From NCBI GenBank assembly GCA_049965775.1, contig JBMFVX010000032.1, positions 1 through 26,561 of the forward strand: a DNA stretch of 26,561 nucleotides, read 5' to 3'. Of this stretch, positions 16,968 through 25,159 are shown in pieces. The notes beneath the pieces were generated by a model. That model saw only the letters and a list, made by a program, of their open reading frames with translations, made no database searches and was not told the DNA's origin. Each line of letters opens with the position of its first letter. Position 1 is the stretch's first letter. A program made the position numbers and the translations under genes. This stretch comes from JABEVB01 sp049965775 (GTDB taxonomy: Bacteria; Planctomycetota; Phycisphaerae; WQYP01).

Positions 16968-18217
16968 GCCTGCTGTCGGCGGATAACGGTTTTGTTCAAG
17001 GGTCGCAGGCTGCTGGCCCACGGGCGGTGGCCGGGCCGGATGCCGAGGTCGGCGGAAGCCTGGTTGTGATTATGGCCGGCGGGGGCACCGGTGGGCATCT
17101 GTACCCGGGGCTGGCCATTGCTGAAAAGCTAAGGGAGCGATTTGGCCGACGGTTGCGGCTGGTTTGGGCGGCAACTCCGCGCGCGATAGATCGGCGATTG
17201 CTTAGCGGCTATGGCAGCGACTATGTTGCGCAGAAGGTGCAGCCGGTGCCGCGCAATATTTTCAAGTTGCCGGGCTTTTATGGTGCGTGGCGTCGTACGT
17301 GCGAGCAGTGGCGCAGGTTTATGCAGGAACAACGTGTGGCTGCGGTGGTAGCGCTGGGTGGCTATGCGGCGGGTCCGGCGGCGCGTGAAGCGTTTCGGCG
17401 GGGTGTGCCGGTGGTGCTGATTAATCCGGACAGGTTGCCGGGACGGGCGAACCAGTTTTTGTTAGGCAGGGCGCAGACGATATTTTCGCAATGGCCGATG
17501 CCGGAATGGCGCAAACGATGCCGCGGCGAGATCATTACCGCCGGTTGCCCCATTAGGGAGAGCATTACGCATGGGCAGCGCGCGGCGGCCATGGTGCGGC
17601 TGGGGTTGGCGGCTGATCGCCAAACCCTGGTTATCACCGGTGCTTCGTTAGGCGCAAAAACGATTAATGATGCCGTTTTATATATGGCCCGGCACGAGCC
17701 GCGATTGCGGGCGATGCTGTCGGGCGGCGGGAGCGGCGGCAACTGGCAGATATTGCATTTGACGGGGTTGGACCAGGCTGCGGCGGTGCGGAAGGAAGTG
17801 TCGGAACTTGGGCTACCGCACTGGCAAGTGCTGGATTACTGCGATGAAATGGATCTGGTATGGGCGGCGGCAGACCTGGCGATTGCCCGCTCGGGAGCGG
17901 GGCTTTGCGCCGAGCTGACGGCATGCGGTGTACCGGCGATTCTTCTGCCGTACCCGTTTCACCGCGACAGGCATCAGGAGGCCAATGCGCGGGAATTGGT
18001 GAATGGCGCAGCGGCGGTTATGCTGCCGGACCAGAAGGATGCGGCCCGCACCAGTGCGTTGCTGGCTCCGGCGCTGATGGATTTGATGTCAAATATGGCC
18101 AAGCGGCAGCGTATGCGCGCGGCTGCAACAGCGATGGCTAAGCCGCGTGCGGCTGCGCAGATAAGCGAAGCAATTGTTAAACTGGTGTCGGCGGGCGTTG
18201 AACCGGCGGCGAAATAA
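16964..18217 (+). CDS. murG: UDP-GlcNAc:lipid I GlcNAc transferase MurG, with altered motif
   Basis: MurG adds GlcNAc to lipid I to give lipid II on the inner face of the membrane. The GT-B fold is evident: the N-domain G-loop GGGTGGHLYPG begins at G39, VVALGGYAAGP follows, and the C-domain has ITGASLGAKTIND, ARSGAGLCAELTACGVPAI and LPYPFHRDRHQEANA, which binds UDP-GlcNAc. About 33 extra residues precede the first strand. The usual HEQN motif before PGxxN is replaced by I153-N-P-D156 (LINPDRLPGRANQ), so the conserved His and Glu there are missing. The enzyme otherwise looks complete. The start overlaps the ftsW stop, so translation is coupled. Confidence 0.92.
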   Translation: MSLLSADNGFVQGSQAAGPRAVAGPDAEVGGSLVVIMAGGGTGGHLYPGLAIAEKLRERFGRRLRLVWAATPRAIDRRLLSGYGSDYVAQKVQPVPRNIFKLPGFYGAWRRTCEQWRRFMQEQRVAAVVALGGYAAGPAAREAFRRGVPVVLINPDRLPGRANQFLLGRAQTIFSQWPMPEWRKRCRGEIITAGCPIRESITHGQRAAAMVRLGLAADRQTLVITGASLGAKTINDAVLYMARHEPRLRAMLSGGGSGGNWQILHLTGLDQAAAVRKEVSELGLPHWQVLDYCDEMDLVWAAADLAIARSGAGLCAELTACGVPAILLPYPFHRDRHQEANARELVNGAAAVMLPDQKDAARTSALLAPALMDLMSNMAKRQRMRAAATAMAKPRAAAQISEAIVKLVSAGVEPAAK

Positions 18218-18235
18218 GCATGGAGGCTTATAGCA

Positions 18236-19681
18236 ATGTCAACTGAATTGGCAATGGATGCGGCGATGGTGAAGCCTCAATATTTTTCGGGAGAGCCGGG
18301 GGCCAATGCGTTTGCGGGGCGGCGCATTCATTTTGTGGGAATCGGCGGCAGCGGCATGAGCGGGCTGGCGCAGATGTTGCTTCAAGCTGGCGCCATTGTT
18401 TCAGGCAGTGATCAGACGGCTTCGGAGACGACGCAGCGGCTTGCGCGACTGGGCTGCAAAATTCAGGATGGTGCGGAGCAAGGTGCTCTGGACCCGCAGG
18501 TGGAAGTTCTCGTGTATTCCGCGGCGATAAGGCCGGATCATCCGGAACTGGCGGCCGCGCAAAAGCGCGGGGCTAAGGTAATGAAGTATGCGCAAATGCT
18601 GGGCGAGGCGATGAACCTGCGCTGCGGCATTGCGATTGCGGGAACACACGGAAAATCTACCACGACGGCGCTGACTTCTTATGTACTCTCGAAGGCCGGG
18701 CTGGACCCTAGTTATGTGATCGGGGCGGTGGCACCGCAGTTGGGCGGCTCATCACATGGCGGGCTGGGGGAGCTTTTTGTGGTGGAGGCTTGCGAGTACG
18801 ACCGCAGCTTTCTAAACCTGCGGCCGCGTATAGCCGCAGTGCTCAATATAGAGGAAGATCATCTCGACTATTACCGCAACCTCGACGAAATTATTGGGGC
18901 GTTTGGGGAGTTTGTGGGCAATGTGCCCGCTCAGGGGCGGGTGCTGGTGCATCATCAGGACAGCGCCTGCGCGCGGGCGGCGGCATCGGCCAAAGCTCCG
19001 GTGGAGACCTTCGGCATTGGGGCGGGGGCAACCTGGCAAGCGGTGGACATTAGCCAGCATGACCAGCGGATTGATTTTGGCGTTCGGTACAAGGGCGAAG
19101 TGACGGGAGAGTTGTCGCTGCGCATCGCAGGGCGGCATAACGTGCTTAATGCACTAGTTGCGGCGGCCATTTCGCACCATTCGGGGGTTGGGTGGCCGGA
19201 CATTGCCGCAGCGGTGGAAACATTTACAGGCGCCCACCGCCGGAGCGAGCATTTGGGGGAGTTTGGGGGCATAACCGTCATAGATGATTACGGCCACCAC
19301 CCGACTGAAATACGCGCAACGCTGATGGCACTGCGTGAGCATTACAATCCGAGGCGGCTGATATGCGTGTTTCAGCCGCATCAGCATAGTCGGACGCGAT
19401 TTTTACTCAATGATTTTGCCCGCAGCTTCTCAAGTGCCGATATTACCGTTGTGCCGGACATCTTTTTTGTTCGTGACAGCGAAAAAGATCGGCGTGAGAT
19501 ACGGGCGGATCAGTTGGTGGAACTGATTAAGAGTAATGGACGAACGGCGGTGTATATTCCGACGTTCAAAGAAATTGTGACGTATCTGGGGCAGGAGCTT
19601 GTTCATGGCGACCTTGTGGTGTCCATGGGGGCCGGCCCGGTGTGGGAAGTAACGCATGAGCTGGTTCGCCGACTTCGCTGA
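18236..19681 (+). CDS. murC: UDP-MurNAc--L-alanine ligase MurC
   Basis: MurC adds L-Ala to UDP-MurNAc, the first step of stem peptide synthesis. The N-domain begins with the Rossmann-like IHFVGIGGSGMSGLAQ after a 28-residue extension. The ATP loop is GTHGKSTTT at 136-144. The central domain has EACEYDRSFL and NIEEDHLDYY, and the C-domain has IDDYGHHPTEI and FQPHQHSRT, all diagnostic of MurC rather than Mpl. Mpl-type replacement motifs are absent. GGAGG lies nine bases before the ATG at 18236. Its 3' end overlaps the murB start by 26 bases. Confidence 0.96.
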   Translation: MSTELAMDAAMVKPQYFSGEPGANAFAGRRIHFVGIGGSGMSGLAQMLLQAGAIVSGSDQTASETTQRLARLGCKIQDGAEQGALDPQVEVLVYSAAIRPDHPELAAAQKRGAKVMKYAQMLGEAMNLRCGIAIAGTHGKSTTTALTSYVLSKAGLDPSYVIGAVAPQLGGSSHGGLGELFVVEACEYDRSFLNLRPRIAAVLNIEEDHLDYYRNLDEIIGAFGEFVGNVPAQGRVLVHHQDSACARAAASAKAPVETFGIGAGATWQAVDISQHDQRIDFGVRYKGEVTGELSLRIAGRHNVLNALVAAAISHHSGVGWPDIAAAVETFTGAHRRSEHLGEFGGITVIDDYGHHPTEIRATLMALREHYNPRRLICVFQPHQHSRTRFLLNDFARSFSSADITVVPDIFFVRDSEKDRREIRADQLVELIKSNGRTAVYIPTFKEIVTYLGQELVHGDLVVSMGAGPVWEVTHELVRRLR

Positions 19682-20537
19682 GATTGTAAAAGAGAATGAG
19701 CCGTTGGCCCCGCGGACATGGTTTAACCTTGGCGGGCCGGCGCGCTATTTCGTGCAGCCACGAAACGTTGTGGAGTTGCAGCAGGTGGTGGCCCGCCTGC
19801 GCGAAAACAACATTCCGATGTATGTGCTGGGAGGCGGCGCGAACCTGCTGGTAAAAGATTCCGGCGTGGATGGGGCGGTGCTGTGTCTTGATCAGCCGGA
19901 GTTTAAAAAGATGCAGGTGCGAGGCGAATCGCACGTTTATGCGGGTGCCGGCTATGACATGCAGCGGCTGGTTAAAGATGTGATTCGCCTTGGGTTGGGC
20001 GGGTTGGAATGCCTGGCGGGCATTCCGGGCACGGTCGGCGGCGAACTGAAGATGAACGCGGGCGGAGCGTTTGGCGACATTGGCTCGCATGTGCTTGAGG
20101 TGGAGGTGATGGATCAGAGCGGTCAGATTTATCTGCGGAAGCGAGAAGACCTGGTGTTTGAATACCGACGCAGCAATATCAATGCCCGGTTTATTTTGGG
20201 CGCTGTTTTTGATTTAACGCCCGATGCGCCTGAACGCCTCAACGAGCGGTTGCGGGAAATATGGATGTACAAAAAGAACACCCAACCGTTGGGGTCGAAC
20301 TGCGCGGGCTGCATATTTCGCAACAGCAACGGCGTCTCGGCGGGCAAGCTGATAGACCAGGCCGGCCTGAAGGGGCTGCGTGTCGGCGGGGCGGAAGTGT
20401 CGGAGCGGCACGCCAATTTTATAACCGCGGCGGTCGGGTCAACCTCGGCCGACGTGCTCTCGCTTATTACACAGGTGCGCGACCGCGTACGCGAAAAGTT
20501 TGATATTATTCTCGAACCGGAAGTGGTAATCTGGTAG
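19656..20537 (+). CDS. murB: UDP-N-acetylenolpyruvoylglucosamine reductase MurB
   Basis: MurB is the NADPH- and FAD-dependent reductase that converts UDP-GlcNAc-enolpyruvate to UDP-MurNAc. The FAD-binding part has NLGGPARYF, VLGGGANLLV and CLAGIPGTVGGELKMNAGG. The second domain has CAGCIFRNSNG, SAGKLIDQAGLKG and HANFI, with a terminal catalytic Glu in LEPEV. The 293-residue length and lack of the extra loop place it with type II MurB. The proton-donating residue, usually Ser, is C219 here. The ATG lies inside murC, so translation is probably coupled. Confidence 0.95.
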   Translation: MSWFADFAEIVKENEPLAPRTWFNLGGPARYFVQPRNVVELQQVVARLRENNIPMYVLGGGANLLVKDSGVDGAVLCLDQPEFKKMQVRGESHVYAGAGYDMQRLVKDVIRLGLGGLECLAGIPGTVGGELKMNAGGAFGDIGSHVLEVEVMDQSGQIYLRKREDLVFEYRRSNINARFILGAVFDLTPDAPERLNERLREIWMYKKNTQPLGSNCAGCIFRNSNGVSAGKLIDQAGLKGLRVGGAEVSERHANFITAAVGSTSADVLSLITQVRDRVREKFDIILEPEVVIW

Positions 20538-20546
20538 TTGTGTTTG

Positions 20547-20596
20547 GCTTCGAGGCTTGGGCGCACCGGGCGCCGGTGTAACGGGTTGGCCGAAGC
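20547..20596 (+). other. Nested hairpin in the murB-ddl spacer
   Basis: An inner perfect stem CACCGG (20564-20569), loop GCG, CCGGTG (20573-20578) sits inside an outer pairing of GCTTCG (20547-20552) with CGAAGC (20591-20596). The structure ends four bases before the AAGGAGG of ddl. There is no T run, so it is not a standard intrinsic terminator. It could affect ddl translation or mRNA processing. Confidence 0.35.
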
Positions 20597-20614
20597 ACTG
20601 AAGGAGGCTTAGTC

Positions 20615-21610
20615 ATGGATGACTCAGGCAGGGCGTTAAAAGGCGAGCGAAATCCGCAGTCGGTGCATGTCACCTTACTCGCTGGCGGCATTTCGGCGGA
20701 ACGGGAGGTATCGCTGCAGACGGGAGCGCAGATTGCGGCGGCGCTGGAACGCAGCGGCTATCAGGTGTTTAAATCGGATATTTCACCGGACGATCTTTCG
20801 GCGCTTGACCATCGTCCGTGCGATGTGGTGTTTCCGGCGCTGCATGGCACGTTCGGAGAAGATGGACAACTCCAGAAAATACTGGAAGACCGCGGGCTGA
20901 CGTTCGTTGGATCAGGCTCGCAGGCGTCGAAACTGGCGATGGACAAAGCCGCCGCCAAAAGCCGTCTGCTGGAGCAGCACATCGCCACGCCGCCATGGCA
21001 GATGGTCTATGCGCATAAGTTTAAGGATAGCTGGACGCCCATCAGCGGCATCGGCTATCCGTGCGTGATAAAGCCGGTGAGCGAAGGCAGCAGCGTAGAC
21101 TGCGCTATTTGTGCCAGTGCGCCGGCGGCGCGAGAACATCTGGCGCAGAGCTTGGCTCGCCATGGGGCGATGCTGGTGGAAAAGTGCATTGTCGGCCCCG
21201 AATTGACGGTTGGCGTTATTGATGGACAGGCCCTGCCGACGCTGCAGATTCGGCCGCGCAGCGCGTTTTACGACTATCAGGCAAAGTACGTTCGCGATGA
21301 TACTGAATATCTGTTTGATATAGCCTTGCCTGCAAAGACCTTGGAGGCTGTGAGGCGTATGGCGCTGGAAGCTTGCCGGGCAATGGGCGTGCGGCATTTG
21401 GCGCGCGTGGATATTATGGTTGACGGTAAAACGGGTGAGCCATTTGTGCTGGAAGTAAACACCATGCCCGGTTTTACGACGCATTCGCTGGTTCCGAAAG
21501 CGGCGGCCCGCGCCGGCATCGGCTTTGATGAGCTTTGCGGGCGGCTGGTGAATATGGCCATCAGGGACCATGCGGCAGCAGAGCGACGGCCAGAGACCCC
21601 ATTGGCCTAA
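20615..21610 (+). CDS. ddl: D-alanine--D-alanine ligase
   Basis: Ddl makes the D-Ala-D-Ala dipeptide used by MurF. It is an ATP-grasp enzyme of 331 residues. Motifs are LLAGGISAEREVSLQTG (first D-Ala site), PALHGTFGEDG, GSGSQASKLAMDKAAAK, YPCVIKPVSEGSSVD (ATP lid Lys), VEKCIVGPELTVGV and FVLEVNTMPGFTTHSL. The loop FYDYQAKY keeps the Tyr of D-Ala-D-Ala ligases, arguing against a D-lactate-type (vancomycin resistance) enzyme. AAGGAGG seven bases before the ATG at 20615 is the strongest ribosome binding site of the cluster. ftsQ follows after a 15 bp gap. Confidence 0.96.
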   Translation: MDDSGRALKGERNPQSVHVTLLAGGISAEREVSLQTGAQIAAALERSGYQVFKSDISPDDLSALDHRPCDVVFPALHGTFGEDGQLQKILEDRGLTFVGSGSQASKLAMDKAAAKSRLLEQHIATPPWQMVYAHKFKDSWTPISGIGYPCVIKPVSEGSSVDCAICASAPAAREHLAQSLARHGAMLVEKCIVGPELTVGVIDGQALPTLQIRPRSAFYDYQAKYVRDDTEYLFDIALPAKTLEAVRRMALEACRAMGVRHLARVDIMVDGKTGEPFVLEVNTMPGFTTHSLVPKAAARAGIGFDELCGRLVNMAIRDHAAAERRPETPLA

Positions 21611-21625
21611 CGACGGTAGACATTG

Positions 21626-22603
21626 ATGACAGCAGAACAGCAGGAGCATCCGTCGGCCCGCGAGCCGAAAATGAAGAGCATTGTGCGTGGGCTTGTTGGC
21701 GGCGTGCTGGCCGGATCCATATTGGTGGGTTTGGCTTGGGGTGGCTACGCCGCATTACGTTACACGCGGCATCGTTTAAGCCGGGCGCTGCATCAGCCGC
21801 TTAAACGCATCGTGTTAACCCATTCACCCCGATGGCTCTCGGCGGCGATTCTCGATAGGCTCGCGCAGGAAGCGGTTAATTTTACGATTTTTAATGCAAA
21901 GCACCCCGAGTATGGGTCGCGTTTGCGCGATCCGCTGGATGGCGGCATTCTTAAAATTATCGCGCAGCACTACATGGATCATCAAAGCAGCGGTGAAAAT
22001 GCCTGGATCAAGGGCATTGTATATGTGCGCCGCGCATGGCTGCCGCACCAGCAGATCATTGAAATAGACGCCGAGTACCGCAGGCCCGCAGCGCTTCTAA
22101 TAACCAGGGGTAAGGGCTGCTTGTTAAGCGCGTCGGGTGTGCGATTGCCGGGGACGTATTTGCCGGTTGATTTTGAGCGGCTGGCGTGGCTGCCGTGGCT
22201 CGTTCATACGCATGTTGCCGCGGTGAAGCGCGGCGAGAAAATTTCTTCGCCGGCCGTACAGGCGGGGCTTGAGCTGGTGAAACTGCTGGCACCCGAACCC
22301 TGGCATACGCAAGTACGCGAGATTGATCTTTCCAACTTTGGCGGTGCTGTGAGCAAAACCGCTCCGGAAATTGTACTGACCACCCGTGATGGCCATGAAG
22401 TTTTGTGGGGAATGCCGCCGGGGAAGGAAGGATTTTACGAAGTGCCGGCAAGCCGCAAGCTGATGATGCTAAGCGAGGTTAATCGGCTGTATGGCTCAAT
22501 AGATGCCGGCAAGGCTTATGTGGATGTTCGGGGGGATCAGGTGCTGGTGCCGCGGCGCGATCGCAATCAGACGGTGGTAAGCCAAGAGCAGTCTGCACAG
22601 TAA
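21626..22603 (+). CDS. ftsQ: FtsQ-like divisome protein
   Basis: This bitopic protein lies directly after ddl, the classical ftsQ position. A short polar cytoplasmic tail (about 15 residues) precedes one membrane helix (about 22-42), then a periplasmic domain of about 280 residues. A POTRA-like beginning (LKRIVLTHSPRWLSAAILDR) is followed by the FtsQ-type pattern VYVRRAWLPHQQIIEIDAEY plus RRPAALL and a GVRLPGTYLP strand. The C-terminal part (about 235-300) fits the FtsQ beta domain. Identity is low overall, so the call rests on topology, pattern and position. ATG 21626 is used; a TTG directly before it is also in frame. No ftsA or ftsZ follows; the next gene is convergent. Confidence 0.72.
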   Translation: MTAEQQEHPSAREPKMKSIVRGLVGGVLAGSILVGLAWGGYAALRYTRHRLSRALHQPLKRIVLTHSPRWLSAAILDRLAQEAVNFTIFNAKHPEYGSRLRDPLDGGILKIIAQHYMDHQSSGENAWIKGIVYVRRAWLPHQQIIEIDAEYRRPAALLITRGKGCLLSASGVRLPGTYLPVDFERLAWLPWLVHTHVAAVKRGEKISSPAVQAGLELVKLLAPEPWHTQVREIDLSNFGGAVSKTAPEIVLTTRDGHEVLWGMPPGKEGFYEVPASRKLMMLSEVNRLYGSIDAGKAYVDVRGDQVLVPRRDRNQTVVSQEQSAQ

Positions 22604-22654
22604 TGGCCTTGGCTATTTGTCGGGTAATCAGGGCCGCTTGGGCATATAGGTGGT

Positions 22655-23935
22655 TCAGCGCGGCGAGTGGCGTGCGGCTGCAGCGGCGGTGCGGCGCGAT
22701 TGTTTGTCCTGATACATGGCGGCGTCGGCGGTGGCGAGCAGTTCCGCAGGCGTGCGGCCGTCGTCGGGGTAGACGCTATAGCCGACACTGACGGAGACGC
22801 TTGGAGCTTCGCGGATTTTTGGCAGCAGTGGCTGTTTGAATTCTTCGATGATTCTAGCCACGAGCGCCGCCAGCGCGTCGGGGTCATCTATGCTGGGCAC
22901 GAGCACCGCAAACTCATCGCCTCCGAGGCGGGCTACAAAGTCGCCGTCGCGCACAACCAGTTGCAGACGAGCAGCGGCGGCCATGAGCAAATCGTCGCCG
23001 GCGCGATGGCCCAATTGATCGTTGACCTGTTTGAAGCCGTCGAGGTCGAGAAACAGCACAGCGGCGCGCGAGCCTTCACGTCGCACCTGCGCTAAATGTC
23101 GCTCGACCCATTCGAGGAAAAACGCGCGGTTGGGCAGTCCGGTGAGCGCGTCGTGGGTCGCTTCGTGTTCAAGGCGGATTGTAAGCCTGCGGGTTTGGCG
23201 CACGCTGCGAACCATGCGGATGTAGCCATGGCCCACCAGCACGGTTAAAAATGCGGCAAACGCCGTGACAAAGATGGCGGTGTATACAAAGCGGCCGCGG
23301 GCGCGGGCGCGTTCATGATCGGTTTTGCTGATGTATACGCCGCGGAGGCGGTCTATGGCGTTGCGCCAGTGTTCGGGTGTGAGGTCGGGTGCGGCGGCTT
23401 GGTGCGCGGCGAGTGGGAGGCCTTGCCGCACATCGGGGTGAGCGGGGGGCGTATCAGCCAGGAGGCTGGCGATTTTAAGGCGTGCCTGCTGGTCTACCGC
23501 GACGAAAGTGCCGGCCGGCGGCGGCATGCCGGCCATCATGTGCCGCATGGTTTGAAGAGTGATTCGTGACCGGGCAATGTCGTGCAGGAATAGCCTTTGC
23601 TGCAAGCTGCTGCCGGTGAGCAAATAGCCGCGATGATGGGATTCTGCCGCTTCAAGATTGGTACGCAGGCTGTCGAGGCCGGTGACAACGCCGTAGTACT
23701 GATTGATGCGATCCTGGGCTTTGAGCGAACTGAATGCGTACATTGCCGCGGCGGTGCCGAGCATGTAGGTGGTGGCGATAAGCAGGAACACAAGCAGGAG
23801 CAGCCACCATTCCAGGCTGCCGCGAGGAACCAGCCCGCGCGGGGCGGCAGCGGTGGTTGGAGGGCGGATGCCAATGGACGCTTCGCCTGCGCTGCGAGGC
23901 ATGTTCGCGCACTCATCGGTATTGGATTTTGTCAT
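22655..23935 (-). CDS. Membrane diguanylate cyclase with CHASE3 sensor
   Basis: This predicted diguanylate cyclase makes c-di-GMP from GTP. Membrane helix 1 is at about 42-65. A periplasmic CHASE3-like sensor follows, with the typical LEAAESHHRGYLLTGSSLQQ stretch. Membrane helix 2 is near 220-245. The GGDEF domain has HDALTGLPNRAFF, FLDLDGFKQVNDQLGH and an intact GGDEF active site at 338-342. The product-inhibition I-site RxxD (R329-D332, RDGD) lies five residues before it, so feedback inhibition is expected. No EAL domain follows. ATG 23935 gives 426 residues; GTG or TTG starts up to 12 bases upstream are also possible. It is convergent with ftsQ with only 51 bp between them. Confidence 0.92.
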   Translation of the reverse strand: MTKSNTDECANMPRSAGEASIGIRPPTTAAAPRGLVPRGSLEWWLLLLVFLLIATTYMLGTAAAMYAFSSLKAQDRINQYYGVVTGLDSLRTNLEAAESHHRGYLLTGSSLQQRLFLHDIARSRITLQTMRHMMAGMPPPAGTFVAVDQQARLKIASLLADTPPAHPDVRQGLPLAAHQAAAPDLTPEHWRNAIDRLRGVYISKTDHERARARGRFVYTAIFVTAFAAFLTVLVGHGYIRMVRSVRQTRRLTIRLEHEATHDALTGLPNRAFFLEWVERHLAQVRREGSRAAVLFLDLDGFKQVNDQLGHRAGDDLLMAAAARLQLVVRDGDFVARLGGDEFAVLVPSIDDPDALAALVARIIEEFKQPLLPKIREAPSVSVSVGYSVYPDDGRTPAELLATADAAMYQDKQSRRTAAAAARHSPR

Positions 23936-24092
23936 AAGCCCCACCAAGCCAATCTCTACACTTTATCGGCAAAAGCCGGCTCTTGCTGCAGTGCGGCTGG
24001 TTGTGACTGTATTTTTATCGGATGACCGCCGTTTTTCGGACGTTATGATTCTTGGGGAAGCGAGGTCTTTCGTATATGCAGATAATATGGTG

Positions 24093-24098
24093 ATTATA
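24093..24098 (-). promoter_or_regulatory. Possible -10 element upstream of the GGDEF gene
   Basis: On the minus strand a perfect TATAAT lies about 160 bases before the GGDEF start, in an AT-rich part of the 205 bp spacer 23936-24140. No matching -35 is seen, so this is weak. The rest of that spacer holds no gene and no convincing terminator for the anti-sigma gene. Confidence 0.25.
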
Positions 24099-24140
24099 CG
24101 CAGATATTTGGATGTATGAGTGGAATAGTCTGCAAAACGG

Positions 24141-24401
24141 CTATTTAAGGCGCGACTTAAGCCGCTCGCGTGCCTCGGCTGAAAGCGATTGGTTCGCATT
24201 GCCTGATTCTTGAGGGCGGCCTAGTTTTCGCAGCGCCGCCTCGATAATTTCGAATTGACTATTCATATAGCGGCACATTGAACAAATAGCCAGGTGCATT
24301 GCGAGGGTGATACGATTGCCCAACGGAAGCTTTGCGTCGCGCTTACGGGAAGCGGCTTCCGCCGCAGCGCGACAACTGAAAATGTGCAATGGATTAAACA
24401 T
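24141..24401 (-). CDS. Small zinc-binding anti-sigma factor
   Basis: This 86-residue protein is encoded 17 bp after the ECF sigma gene. It contains H36-x3-C40-x2-C43 (MHLAICSMC), the core of the zinc-associated anti-sigma (ZAS) motif, preceded by RITLAMH in the position of the conserved helix. It has no membrane segment, so it would act as a soluble cytoplasmic regulator that binds and holds the sigma factor, possibly released on oxidation of the zinc cysteines. The C-terminal half is charged and probably helical. The function is inferred from the motif and gene pairing. Confidence 0.75.
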   Translation of the reverse strand: MFNPLHIFSCRAAAEAASRKRDAKLPLGNRITLAMHLAICSMCRYMNSQFEIIEAALRKLGRPQESGNANQSLSAEARERLKSRLK

Positions 24402-24418
24402 TTCGGTCTCTTTTTCAG

Positions 24419-25021
24419 CTATTCAAGCTGGTCTACACCCTTTTTTTCCAGGCAGTTGCGCAGCCGCAGCCGCGCACGATGCAGGAGCACGTATAGGTTG
24501 GTCGCGCTAAGCTGCAAAGTCTTACATACTTCTTCGGCGGCTTGATCATCCATAAGGCGCATGACGATGGCCTCGCGCTGCATGGGGGGCAAGGCTTCCA
24601 GGCAGGCCTGAATGAGCGGGGAAAGCTCAGCTGATTCGGCGGCTTTTTCAGCGGTCATGTGCCAGCGTTTGGGGGCATTGCGCCAATGGCCCATATTGTT
24701 GAACATTGACTCGACAACTTTATCGTCGTCGAGCGATGCGGCGGGTTGGCGATGTTGTGCGCGAAAATAATCGAGCACCTTGTGCTTTAGAATGCCCACG
24801 AGCCAGGTTGAAAAGGCACATTGACCATTGAACTTGCCTTGCGAGCCAAGGGCTGCAACCAGGGTTTCCTGTACGATATCTTCAGCGATGCTGCGATCAG
24901 GCACCCGGGAGATGGTATAGCGAAATAGCATCTCCCCGTAAGCGTCTACCCATGTATCTACGGGTGGTGGGCTGACGCTGCTTGCCGGGGTGGTTGCTGA
25001 TTCGGTAGATGGATTGGTCAT
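24419..25021 (-). CDS. ECF-type RNA polymerase sigma factor
   Basis: This two-domain sigma-70 family protein of the extracytoplasmic function group directs RNA polymerase to a small regulon. Region 2 covers YGEMLFRYTISRVPDRSIAE, then DIVQETLVAAL and FSTWLVGILKHKVLDYFR. After a linker of about 55 residues, region 4 covers LPPMQREAIVMRLMDDQAAE, then EVCKTLQLSATNLYVLLHRA, a helix-turn-helix for the -35 element. No sigma-1 or sigma-3 region is present. ATG 25021 gives 200 residues; an upstream ATG at 25072 is in frame but encodes an unlikely extension. It forms an operon with the zinc anti-sigma gene downstream. An insertion sequence lies directly upstream. Confidence 0.93.
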   Translation of the reverse strand: MTNPSTESATTPASSVSPPPVDTWVDAYGEMLFRYTISRVPDRSIAEDIVQETLVAALGSQGKFNGQCAFSTWLVGILKHKVLDYFRAQHRQPAASLDDDKVVESMFNNMGHWRNAPKRWHMTAEKAAESAELSPLIQACLEALPPMQREAIVMRLMDDQAAEEVCKTLQLSATNLYVLLHRARLRLRNCLEKKGVDQLE

Positions 25022-25159
25022 GGACACCCGCACCGTGCACACAAGTCGTATTTGAGAGGTAGCTAACCACATTTATTGGGATAAATCAACCGCCAAAATT
25101 AAATTAGTACCGGCCTTATGAATCGTGGGCGGTTTTTTGGGAGACTGTATTATGAGGTT

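Noticed and set aside
20912..21649. Minus-strand ORF of 245 codons opposite ddl
   Set aside because: The plus-strand frame is a complete Ddl with all motifs; the antisense frame has no recognisable domain or start signal.
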